Positions 1 through 6,335 of a DNA stretch of 7,470 nt are shown here, piece by piece. A program made the translations under genes and the position numbers. The stretch's first letter is position 1, and every line of letters starts with the position of its first letter. This DNA comes from Halorhodospira sp. GTDB lineage: Bacteria; Pseudomonadota; Gammaproteobacteria; Nitrococcales; Halorhodospiraceae. Below the pieces are notes generated by a model. That model saw only the letters and a list, made by a program, of their open reading frames with translations. It was not told the origin of the DNA and did no database searches. Where the stretch lies: assembly GCA_007121755.1 (NCBI GenBank), contig SKJZ01000006.1, positions 1 to 7,470 of the forward strand. The letters are read 5' to 3'.

Positions 1-9
1 AAGCTTACA
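1..9 (-). promoter_or_regulatory. Truncated third copy of the TGTAAG direct-repeat box
   Basis: Read on the minus strand, positions 14 to 1 are GCATCTGTAAGCTT. This matches GCATTTGTAAGCTT at 331-318 with one mismatch. At 318-331 the sequence goes on into a second TGTAAG five bases after the first. Here the second half would fall outside the window, so only the first half-site (9-4) plus three spacer bases can be seen. Calling it a regulatory box is inference from the other two copies. Confidence 0.35.
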
Positions 10-198
10 GATGCAAGCGACTTGCCCCACTACTCCATCGTGACCGCCGTGGTTTAGCTGTAAGCAGAGCGGCTTGGGCGGACGGGCGCTGCTGAGGGAG
101 GCCGGCGCGGCTACAACAACTCGCCGGCGGCGGACGCCGTTCCCGCGATCCCAAAACCCCCGGGAATCCATCAAGCCGCGCCCGTCCCGATCCACCAT
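1..198 (-). CDS. Possible start of an unrecognised gene, truncated by the left edge
   Basis: On the minus strand an ATG at 198 is preceded by AGGAGG (210-205) with a 6-base gap, an ideal ribosome binding site. The frame stays open for 66 codons to the window edge. The peptide begins MVDRDGRGLMDSRGFWDR, turns arginine-rich around residues 23-26, and ends at the edge with VACICKL. I do not recognise it, and it has no signal peptide, membrane segment or catalytic motif. In favour are the ribosome binding site and the candidate promoter at 292-326, which would give a leader of roughly 85-90 bases. Against it are the odd composition and a weaker third-position GC bias than the operon genes show. 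It could equally be a chance frame. Confidence 0.22.
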   Translation of the reverse strand, partial: MVDRDGRGLMDSRGFWDRGNGVRRRRVVVAAPASLSSARPPKPLCLQLNHGGHDGVVGQVACICKL

Positions 199-291
199 CG
201 CGCACCTCCTGGTCGCGCCATTTCGCTTCCGCCTGTGCCCGGCGATCCCGCCAGATCTTCGGTCCCCCGCAGGCTTGCACAGGCCCAGGAG

Positions 292-326
292 ATTAAATAC
301 AAGATAGGCCTTACAATAAGCTTACA
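292..326 (-). promoter_or_regulatory. Candidate response-regulator-activated promoter (tandem TGTAAG box)
   Basis: On the minus strand, TGTAAG (326-321), five bases, then TGTAAG (315-310) form an 11-base-phased direct repeat. Ten bases further is TATTTAAT (299-292), which contains TTTAAT (297-292), one base off the consensus TATAAT. No good -35 hexamer is present at the expected place, and the repeat occupies that position. OmpR/PhoB-family regulators (PhoB, PhoP, PmrA) typically bind direct repeats of this phasing and stand in for the -35 element. The same arrangement recurs at 5659-5691. It would drive transcription leftward, towards the possible gene starting at 198. The identity of the regulator is unknown. 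Confidence 0.45.
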
Positions 327-407
327 AATGCGGGCGGCGTCGGGTTCCGGATGATTGCGAGGCTGTCCCAGACCCTTGTCGTCGCCGACGGCCGCCCCAA
401 CAATCGG

Positions 408-1034
408 TCACTCGGAAGTCCTAACAAAGCGCACAGCCCATGTACTGTCTTTGCCGGTACGTCCATCGGCGCCGTTCGTAAAATTGATGCGCCACACCCC
501 TTGCCCCGCTTCGAACAAGGACGATGAACCCAACGCGGGAGAGGCGCTCCAGAAGATGGTGGCCGGGGCATCCGGAAAGACCTCCGTGTTGATGGCCGGA
601 TCGGCGCGGCACTCCTCGACCAGGCTGCGCAACTCGTTGATATCCGGCAGCCGCCACCCCTCCTCCGCCTCGGCGGCGGCCTGTAACGCATCCCTCCAGG
701 TCATGGTCTTCCGGAATCCGCCGCACCCCTCTCCATTCCACTCCATGCCCTCGGCGCAACGCCGCCACTCCAGACCGGTTCGCTCATGGCGCACCACCGA
801 TCCGTCGTCCACGACGGTGAAATCGATCGACGGCGTGGTCTCCGGCACGCCGTCGACGCAGGCGGCGGACGCGGCGGGAATTTGTTCGGCGGCCGCCTGC
901 GGCAGGACGAAACCCAGCGCCACCGCCCAGCACCACGCCCATGGCGACGGCCTCCGGAGGTCGCTTCCGGGGCGGTGACGGCCCGCCCGGCGGATCGATG
1001 GAACAACGCAAGGGCCGTATCGCATGACACCCAT
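408..1034 (-). CDS. Secreted DUF1566 (Lcl C-terminal-like) protein
   Basis: A 208-residue secreted protein and the last gene of the operon. The start is ATG at 1034: GAGGAGG (1047-1041) lies 6 bases upstream of it but only 3 bases from the GTG at 1037. This ATG overlaps the preceding gene's TGA by one base (TGATG), a translational-coupling arrangement. An arginine-rich n-region leads into a hydrophobic stretch ending LPQAAA/EQ, a signal peptidase I site near residue 49. The mature part has the DUF1566 pattern: TGLEWRRCAEGMEWNG, a GWRLPDINELRSLVE core, FWSASP, and a C-terminal AVRFVRTSE. Four cysteines (in ACVDG, RRCAEG, GEGCGG, EECRAD) are matched in the paralogue at 6336-6881, so two disulfides are possible. 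DUF1566 is found in surface proteins such as the Legionella Lcl adhesin. The ligand is unknown. Confidence 0.85.
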   Translation of the reverse strand: MGVMRYGPCVVPSIRRAGRHRPGSDLRRPSPWAWCWAVALGFVLPQAAAEQIPAASAACVDGVPETTPSIDFTVVDDGSVVRHERTGLEWRRCAEGMEWNGEGCGGFRKTMTWRDALQAAAEAEEGWRLPDINELRSLVEECRADPAINTEVFPDAPATIFWSASPALGSSSLFEAGQGVWRINFTNGADGRTGKDSTWAVRFVRTSE

Positions 1035-2674
1035 CACTCGCCTCCTCGAACCAACAGGAGCCTGTAACCTTCTTCCTTGTAACTAAAGAGCGTCACGTCG
1101 GAGCCGTGCTGCATCAGGACTGCCCACGCCCGCTCGGAAGATTCCGCCAGGGGCGACGCCGTCCAGTGGTTGAGCGGCGCCACATGGGGGAAGTACGCCT
1201 CATCCACCGGCGGGTAGTAGTTATCATCGTCCGCCAGTTCCGGCCGGCCCTGGTGGGTCAGGGTGTGCAGTTCCATGCGGCTGGGCACACGCCAATCGTC
1301 GTGACCGCAAAGCCTCTCCGCGTTGACCGCCGCCACGTAGGCCGCGGTGTTGCACGGGGCGTCATTCAAGGCGCAAGCCCCGCCTCCGTCGTAAGCACCG
1401 GGATGGCCGCCGTTGGTGTATGGATTCGGGTCGTACCACGAGTAGCTGTGCCGGTAGTGACGAAGGTGGTCACCGTCATCCACCTTCACCTCCCAGATCA
1501 ATCCCGTGACGTTGTCGCGGGTACACCCCCACTGCTCCGGCGCATCGCCAAGGTTCTGTCCAGTGAGGCCGTCCGGGCACACCCCCACTCCTTCCTCGTC
1601 ACCGCTGTTACAGATGCGGGTAAAGTCGAACCCCGCCGCGCCGCCGCCGGTCTTTTCCAGTTCGCCGTCACGGGCCGCGGCGTCGCGGCCGTGGTGGCCG
1701 TCCTGGCCGGGGTAGTACTCCTCCCCTTGGTCGGCATCAGCCAGTTCGTCGCACATGGCTCCCTTTTCCTCCGCAGTGCCGTCGACGTGATGGTTGGCCT
1801 CACCGTCGGCGCACCAGTCGATGCCGGTGTCGTTGAGGGTTGGAACCGAGCGGACACCGTCCCCCGGCGCGGCGGCGACAACCGATGAGTACAACGGCTC
1901 ACCCCCGCCCCCCGGATCCGCTTCCAGCCAGAACCAGTAACGGGTCTCGTCGTCCAGGCCGTCCACGGTGTGGGGGGAACCGACGCCGCTCTCAAGGTGG
2001 CCGCCTTCGAGGGTGGCGCAGTTATCGAAACCGGCCGCCTCGGGCGCCTCTTCGGCACGGCAGACGGTGAATTCGGTATCGCTCCCGTAGTCACCGGCGT
2101 TCCACGACAACGTCACCTGTCCGTGGCGCGGTTGCGCCGTCAATACCAACCCGTCGGCTGCCGAGAACTCCCAGGAGAAGTGGTCGGCAGATCCGCCGTG
2201 GCCGTACTCCACCGTTGCGGCATAGGTCTCGCCCGGCGTGAGCGCCGAGGACAGTTGCCACTGCGCCAGCCGCCGGTCACTGGAGTAGTCCGCCGCCCCC
2301 GGTTCGAACACCTCGCCGCCGGCCGACGCCAAGCGTAGGGACGCCTCATCGACGTCAACGTTGAACTTCACCGAAATCAACGGCAATAAGACGACCCCGA
2401 CGGCGCCCTCCCGGGGCGTGGTGAAACAGATCCGCGCATCGGCCGCCGCCGCACCGGCCCCGGCGCACTCCACCCCGGAGGAAACGCCTGGTGTCGCTCC
2501 GGCGGTATCGCCAACCGGGTCCGTCGCGCCCGCGCCGCTTCCCGAGTCGGGCAGGCAACCGGCAAGCAGCCCCGCCGCCGCCAACGCCACGGCGGCGCGG
2601 TTCACCACACGGCCCGCGCGCTCAACGTTTCCGCTCGATAACGAAGACACCGATCGCCTCCTGGAATTCATCAT
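1034..2674 (-). CDS. Outer-membrane lipoprotein: Ig-like, FN3-like and DUF1566 domains
   Basis: A 546-residue lipoprotein. The lipobox LAGC puts the acylated cysteine at residue 40. The +2 residue is Leu, not Asp, which predicts outer-membrane sorting. After a Gly/Ala-rich spacer come a bacterial Ig-like domain (about 84-165, with the Big_5-like ISVKFNVDVDEASLRL), a fibronectin III-like domain (about 168-270, GQVTLSWNAG to TRYWFWLEA), a Cys/Gly/Asp-rich region, and a DUF1566 domain (about 390-545, with DNVTGLIWEVK, DDWRVPSRMELHTL, HWTASP and a C-terminal LLLVRGGE). The gene starts 53 bases inside the FecR gene. ATG 2674 (or 2671) has GAGGA at 2684-2680. GTG codons at 2608/2605 would give a shorter, more typical signal peptide but lack as good a ribosome binding site. 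Likely a surface-exposed or periplasmic binding protein; the ligand is unknown. It is a candidate cargo of the barrel protein encoded upstream. Confidence 0.87.
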   Translation of the reverse strand: MMNSRRRSVSSLSSGNVERAGRVVNRAAVALAAAGLLAGCLPDSGSGAGATDPVGDTAGATPGVSSGVECAGAGAAAADARICFTTPREGAVGVVLLPLISVKFNVDVDEASLRLASAGGEVFEPGAADYSSDRRLAQWQLSSALTPGETYAATVEYGHGGSADHFSWEFSAADGLVLTAQPRHGQVTLSWNAGDYGSDTEFTVCRAEEAPEAAGFDNCATLEGGHLESGVGSPHTVDGLDDETRYWFWLEADPGGGGEPLYSSVVAAAPGDGVRSVPTLNDTGIDWCADGEANHHVDGTAEEKGAMCDELADADQGEEYYPGQDGHHGRDAAARDGELEKTGGGAAGFDFTRICNSGDEEGVGVCPDGLTGQNLGDAPEQWGCTRDNVTGLIWEVKVDDGDHLRHYRHSYSWYDPNPYTNGGHPGAYDGGGACALNDAPCNTAAYVAAVNAERLCGHDDWRVPSRMELHTLTHQGRPELADDDNYYPPVDEAYFPHVAPLNHWTASPLAESSERAWAVLMQHGSDVTLFSYKEEGYRLLLVRGGE

Positions 2675-4223
2675 TGAGTTCCTCGATCCGGTCGGCCGTG
2701 ATCAGGTGAAACCCGCCGCCGGCCGTATCTTCGGTAATCAATAGAAGATCGACGTAACTATCGGCGGCCAGATCGGAAAGCTCTTGGCCACCGCCGTCCG
2801 CGGCGAGGTAAGTGAAGCCGCCGTCCAAATCTGAGAAGTGGGTGTGGGCACCGGCCAGATCGCCAGAGAACTCCGCCCACCAAGTCTCGGTGAAGTCAGC
2901 GTGCTCCTGGAACAGGTCGATGCGGCCGCTGACCCCCGCTTGTTGCGGATCGAAGAGCAGTTCCACGCCGCCCACGCCGGCCTCCAGGTCGAAGTGGCCG
3001 GCGGCGGTCGTCCGCGCCATGCCGTGGAGTTCGTGGTCCTCGGCGTAGGTGTCGAAATCGATGGGAGTTTCGAGGGCGTCGATCTCCGCTTGCCCCATCG
3101 GTTCGGCCGCCATCCAGTACAGCGATCCGTCGACTTCCGTGACCTCGCCGTCCGCTTCGACGCGAGCGTCACTCCAGTAGCCCCACCCTACGGTCTCGTC
3201 GATCGATGCGGCGGCACCGGCTTCACCTTCGAGGTAGACCTCACCCCCACGCGGACCCCGGAACTCCGTCACGATCTCCGCCCCATCCAGAGACCGCCAC
3301 TCTTCGTAGAGCGCCCCGCCGGCGCCGGACGGGCCGGCGAGCAACGCGACACGCCCGGTTTCGGTGGGCGCATCGCTGTCCGTGATGTCTTCGTCCAGTT
3401 CTGTATCCAAGTCGTGGCGGGGATCCTCGACCGCTCCCCAATCGACGGGGGTCGCGTCCTCAAACGCATCATCGTCAGCGCCGGGATCATCTTCGCCCTC
3501 CATGACGGGCGCGCCGTCTTCAAGCGTGTCGCTCTCCTCTTCGCCTTCCTCCGGTTCGCCCTCTTCGGCCCTGTCGATATCGAGCGCGGCGAGCAGCCCC
3601 GGGGCCTCCAACAGGCCCTCCACCGGAGCGTCCGGGTTCCGAACCCGGCCGTACGGGTAGTCCTGGCCCCTGCCCAAATCCCGGCTGTCGCTTCCCGTCG
3701 CGTTCGCCAGGTTGACCACGCCCTCCGCGACGCCGACCGCCGTACCCTCGGCCGGGTCGTGCGCCACCAGGTAAGTCGTCCCGCGTACGCCGATCGTCGC
3801 TACCGGCGTCTCCACCTCGTTTCCCCGCGACAGCGCCCCGGAGACCGCCCGTAGACCGCCTTCCAGCAACCCCTTGCGGCTCTCTCCTTCACCGCTCGAC
3901 GCGTCGTACGCGAACGCCTCGATCACCAACTCCGTACTCTCGTGCAGCGTGATCGTCTCCCCATCCGCCATCCGGAATTGCGCCCGCGCCCCGGAACCGG
4001 TGGCAATCACATCACCGACATGGAGTGAGTCCCGCCGCTCCAGTGAGCGCACCGACTCCTCGCGCGTGGCGATCACCTCGCCGCGCACCGCCAAGACCAC
4101 CCCGGCCTGTTCGGCAACAACGAGCGGCGGCGCCCCCAGACATAGCAAGATGATGAACACCGCCAACGACCGGCGGCGGACCGCCGACGCCGCCGCGACC
4201 CCGCCCCACGCTCTACCAGTCAT
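2622..4223 (-). CDS. Secreted FecR-domain protein with acidic linker and beta-rich C-terminal domain
   Basis: A 533-residue exported protein. The signal peptide has RRR at 16-18, a hydrophobic core at 19-35 and probable cleavage at VVA/EQ (37/38). Residues 39 to about 155 are a FecR domain (PF04773): VRGEV, a GDVIATGSGARAQF segment, the DGETITLHESTELVIE strand pattern and the hallmark VATIGVRGTTYLV (141-153). There is no anti-sigma helix or transmembrane segment, so this is not a FecR-type sigma regulator but the secreted form. Residues 219-275 are very rich in Asp/Glu. The remainder to 533 is beta-rich, with VGWGYW (345-350), repeated Gly-aromatic strand patterns and the C-terminus AIGVFVIERKR, reminiscent of the GVFGAKR-like ends of TbpB-type barrels. 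The ATG at 4223 overlaps the barrel gene's stop by 11 bases; its ribosome binding site is weak (GGGGG). Likely a surface or periplasmic partner, possibly cargo, of the upstream protein. The FecR call is firm; the C-terminal assignment is inference. Confidence 0.88.
   Translation of the reverse strand: MTGRAWGGVAAASAVRRRSLAVFIILLCLGAPPLVVAEQAGVVLAVRGEVIATREESVRSLERRDSLHVGDVIATGSGARAQFRMADGETITLHESTELVIEAFAYDASSGEGESRKGLLEGGLRAVSGALSRGNEVETPVATIGVRGTTYLVAHDPAEGTAVGVAEGVVNLANATGSDSRDLGRGQDYPYGRVRNPDAPVEGLLEAPGLLAALDIDRAEEGEPEEGEEESDTLEDGAPVMEGEDDPGADDDAFEDATPVDWGAVEDPRHDLDTELDEDITDSDAPTETGRVALLAGPSGAGGALYEEWRSLDGAEIVTEFRGPRGGEVYLEGEAGAAASIDETVGWGYWSDARVEADGEVTEVDGSLYWMAAEPMGQAEIDALETPIDFDTYAEDHELHGMARTTAAGHFDLEAGVGGVELLFDPQQAGVSGRIDLFQEHADFTETWWAEFSGDLAGAHTHFSDLDGGFTYLAADGGGQELSDLAADSYVDLLLITEDTAGGGFHLITADRIEELNDEFQEAIGVFVIERKR
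2680..2684 (-). promoter_or_regulatory. Ribosome binding site inside the FecR gene
   Basis: GAGGA on the minus strand lies 5 bases before ATG 2674 (8 before ATG 2671). It supports starting the lipoprotein inside the FecR gene's 3' end, giving a 53-base overlap, rather than at the GTG codons past the FecR stop. Confidence 0.6.
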
Positions 4224-5652
4224 ACCGCACCCCCGCTTTCGCCTCCATGCGGTCGTACTCCCGCAAGGTCACATTCGAGCGCTTCTCCGTACCGCTCACT
4301 TCCGCGCTCACCCGCCAGCCGCCACCCACCGCATGGGCGTAGCGCGCTCCGATCCGCAACGTGTGCGCACGCTCCGCGCCGTCATCGAAATCGTCGGAAA
4401 GCCCTCCCCAGAACGCCGACAGCGGCGCCTCTTCCCGGTAGCGCTCGTACTGCCACGCGCCGTGTAACGACACCGTTGTACGTCGTTCCGGCAACCACGC
4501 CATCCCACCGAACAGACCCGCCATATCACGGCTGTAATAGTCGTAATCGCTGTCCGTCGCCCGCTCCACGACGAGGTTCGCTCCGCCGAACACGGTCCGT
4601 CTCGCCTTGCCCAACGGCCGCGCCCATGAGCCGCTCACCCCCGCGCCGAGCACCTCCCGGCCCTCGACCCGCGGATAGTCCGACCGGTAGAGCCGCCCGC
4701 CGAACTGCCGCCGGGCTCCGTCCAACGTCCAATCCACCGCCGGCGCCAGCGCCACCGTGCGCCGGAATCCCTCGCCGTCAAGCCGCGTCTCACGCACCTC
4801 AACACGCCCCCGGATGCGCCGCTCGCCACGCCGCCAAGTCGGCCCGCCCGACAATCCCGCCGTCAGCAAGTCGTAGCCGTCCACATCGGCGTTGTCGCGG
4901 TAATCTCCCCGCACCTCCAACTCCCAGGCGCGGCGCGTGGTCACCGGCCGGAGGTGGCGGTATCCGGTCTCCACGGTGAAAAAGACGTCCGAATCCTGGT
5001 CTTGGTCCAGGCGAAAAGCGACCCCGCCGATCACCATATCTTCCGAATCGTCCGCTCCCTGCACATTCGTGTCGTAGCCGACTCCCAGACCGACCCAGCC
5101 CTCACTGTGCCGGCGGCGCTCCGCCGTCCGCCGCTCAATCGCCGCCAAATATTGCTCGATCCGTGCCGCCACATCCGGCGGCGGCTCGGCGCGGAGCACT
5201 TCGGCGAACCGGCGCTCGGCGCCTTCGTAGTCTCCCGCCGCGTAGCGCGCGCGGGCTAACTCCAGACGCGCCCGCCGCGAACCCGGCTGGACCAACACCA
5301 CACGCTCGAAGTAGACCGCCGCCTCACCCGGATAGCCGGCGCGCGCCAACGCCATTCCGGCGGTAAAATCGAAACGCGGCACGCCGGCGTGCTCCGGCTC
5401 CGCCCGGCGCGCCAGATCCGCCGCCCCCTCCGCCTCCCCGGCGGCCAGCAGCGCCTCCAGGCGGGCGACCACCCGGTCCCCATCCGAAAGAGTGGCGCCG
5501 TCCATGGGGTCAACCGCCGGTGAGCCCGCGGGCACCTCCGGCGCCCAAAACAGCGCCAGCGCCAGTGCCAGCGCGAACGCCGGCGCCGCGACGACCCGAC
5601 CCCCGTCAAAAGGGTGTTTACGCTTCGGAGTGGTGCTGGGATTCTTGAGCAT
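4213..5652 (-). CDS. Slam-like (DUF560) TPR plus outer-membrane beta-barrel protein, putative type XI secretion
   Basis: A 479-residue protein, close to the usual Slam length. A signal peptide (hydrophobic 20-37, probable cleavage around 43-46) is followed by helical TPR-like repeats. Two are clear, at about 92-125 (AGMALARAGYPGEAAVYFERV) and 126-160 (ELARARYAAGDYEGAERRF). From about 186 to the end there are alternating amphipathic beta strands, beginning GWVGLGVGYDTNV and ending with an aromatic residue, GVRYDW, as outer-membrane barrels do for BAM recognition. The segment TEKRSNVTLREYDRMEAKAG near the end resembles the SN...YEYDR pattern of DUF560 proteins. Slam proteins use a periplasmic TPR domain and a barrel to move lipoproteins or soluble proteins to the cell surface. 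It is the first gene of the operon, so its cargo is probably encoded downstream. ATG 5652 has no Shine-Dalgarno sequence. A generic TPR/porin-like protein is the alternative. Confidence 0.82.
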   Translation of the reverse strand: MLKNPSTTPKRKHPFDGGRVVAAPAFALALALALFWAPEVPAGSPAVDPMDGATLSDGDRVVARLEALLAAGEAEGAADLARRAEPEHAGVPRFDFTAGMALARAGYPGEAAVYFERVVLVQPGSRRARLELARARYAAGDYEGAERRFAEVLRAEPPPDVAARIEQYLAAIERRTAERRRHSEGWVGLGVGYDTNVQGADDSEDMVIGGVAFRLDQDQDSDVFFTVETGYRHLRPVTTRRAWELEVRGDYRDNADVDGYDLLTAGLSGGPTWRRGERRIRGRVEVRETRLDGEGFRRTVALAPAVDWTLDGARRQFGGRLYRSDYPRVEGREVLGAGVSGSWARPLGKARRTVFGGANLVVERATDSDYDYYSRDMAGLFGGMAWLPERRTTVSLHGAWQYERYREEAPLSAFWGGLSDDFDDGAERAHTLRIGARYAHAVGGGWRVSAEVSGTEKRSNVTLREYDRMEAKAGVRYDW

Positions 5653-5658
5653 CGGGGG

Positions 5659-5691
5659 ATACTACAAAGGAGGGCTTACATTTGGCTTACA
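5659..5691 (-). promoter_or_regulatory. Tandem TGTAAG box and -10 element before the Slam-like operon
   Basis: On the minus strand, TGTAAG (5691-5686), N5, TGTAAG (5680-5675), exactly ten bases, then TAGTAT (5664-5659), four of six matches to TATAAT. No -35 hexamer is visible at normal spacing. The repeat lies where an OmpR/PhoB-family activator would sit. Only six bases separate TAGTAT from the operon's ATG, so transcription would begin at or next to the start codon. On the other strand the same bases hold the end of the methyltransferase ribosome binding site region and its TTG start, so an activator bound here would also block that gene. Confidence 0.5.
5668..5673 (+). promoter_or_regulatory. 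Ribosome binding site that fixes a TTG start
   Basis: A perfect AGGAGG lies 8 bases before TTG 5682 and 20 bases before the first in-frame ATG (5694). The spacing selects the TTG as the methyltransferase start. Confidence 0.75.
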
Positions 5692-6332
5692 CCATGCCCT
5701 GCCCCGTCTGCGAGACGGCACCGACCCGCCCCTTCCTGCGGGTGGACGATCTCGACTACCTGCGGTGCGATACGTGTCAGGCCCGCTTTCTCGATCCCGC
5801 CCGGCGGCCGGCGGCGCCGGCGGAGCGCGCCCACTACCTGCACCACGAGAACCGGGTGGACGACCCCGGCTACCGCCGCTTTCTCTCCAAGCTGGCCGAG
5901 CCGTTGCTCGCCCGGCTCCCCGGTCCGGGCCTGCGCGGACTGGACTACGGCTGCGGCCCCGGTCCGGCGCTGGCGGCGATGGTGCGGGAAGCGGGGCACT
6001 CCGTGGCGCTCTACGATCCGTTCTTCTTCCCCGACCCGGAACCGCTCCGCGGTACCTACGACTTCATCACCTGCACCGAGGTGGTGGAGCACTTCCACCA
6101 CCCCGCCGCCGAGTTCCGCCGCTTGGCCGCCCTCCTGCGCCCCGGCGGCCTGCCGGGGATCATGACGTGTTTCCAGACCGACGACGCCCGCTTCGCCCAG
6201 TGGCACTACCGGCGGGATCCCACGCACGTGGTCTTCTACCGCGAGGCGACGTTCCACGCTATCGCGGCCCGCCACGGATGGGTGTGCGAGGTGCCGGGCA
6301 AGGATGTGGTGATGATGCGGAGGGGTGGTTAG
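5682..6332 (+). CDS. Class I SAM-dependent methyltransferase with N-terminal CxxC pairs
   Basis: A 216-residue cytoplasmic protein. The N-terminus carries two cysteine pairs, CPVC (7-10) and CDTC (29-32), spaced like a zinc ribbon. They precede a Rossmann-fold methyltransferase domain: motif I LDYGCGPGPAL (about 87-97), an acidic strand end ALYDPFF, and YDFITCTEVVEHFHHP (the post-motif II/III region typical of Methyltransf_12/23). The C-terminal part, with MTCFQTDDARFAQWHYRRDP and HVVFY, is conserved in small gammaproteobacterial methyltransferases of unknown substrate. TTG 5682 is the start, chosen by the perfect ribosome binding site at 5668-5673. It is divergent from the Slam-like operon with 29 bases between starts and convergent with a DUF1566 gene with 3 bases between stops. 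Nothing links its substrate to the secreted proteins. It may be a conserved neighbour interrupting two related modules. Confidence 0.88.
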   Translation: MAYTMPCPVCETAPTRPFLRVDDLDYLRCDTCQARFLDPARRPAAPAERAHYLHHENRVDDPGYRRFLSKLAEPLLARLPGPGLRGLDYGCGPGPALAAMVREAGHSVALYDPFFFPDPEPLRGTYDFITCTEVVEHFHHPAAEFRRLAALLRPGGLPGIMTCFQTDDARFAQWHYRRDPTHVVFYREATFHAIAARHGWVCEVPGKDVVMMRRGG

Positions 6333-6335
6333 AAA

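Larger units (their letters stand above)
1..407. other. Gene-free left flank with regulatory repeats
   Basis: This 407-base stretch beyond the last gene of the operon has no open frame that resembles a known protein. It holds a candidate promoter (292-326, minus), a truncated copy of the same box at 1-9, and a possible gene start at 198 running off the left edge. A 14-base near-perfect direct repeat (AAGCTTACAGATGC at 1, AAGCTTACAAATGC at 318) brackets it. There is a short perfect hairpin GCAAG-CGA-CTTGC at 13-25, and an 8-base inverted pair, GCTTACAG at 3-10 with CTGTAAGC at 58-65. I see no stem followed by a T-run below the operon's last stop codon, so no intrinsic terminator can be called. 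Confidence 0.6.

Noticed and set aside
5..280. A 91-residue minus-strand frame beginning at GTG 280.
   Set aside because: It has no ribosome binding site, low-complexity composition and no recognisable domain. The overlapping frame from ATG 198 has far better start signals.
345..407. Intrinsic terminator after the operon's last gene, suggested by short GC-rich palindromes such as CGTCGCCGACG.
   Set aside because: The stems leave no proper loop and there is no following T-run on the minus strand.
355..978. Long plus-strand open frames opposite the small DUF1566 gene, and similar long antisense frames opposite the other genes (for example 1106-1888 and 2838-3854).
   Set aside because: These are shadow frames expected in GC-rich DNA. 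The minus-strand frames carry signal peptides, domain motifs and ribosome binding sites; the plus-strand ones do not.
1063..1083. Two TGTAAC copies resembling the TGTAAG box.
   Set aside because: They are 15 bases apart, not 11, and lie inside the lipoprotein coding region with no -10 element at the matching distance.
2622..4223. FecR-type anti-sigma factor controlling iron uptake.
   Set aside because: The protein has a cleavable signal peptide rather than a cytoplasmic anti-sigma region and a transmembrane helix, and no ECF sigma factor or TonB receptor gene lies nearby.
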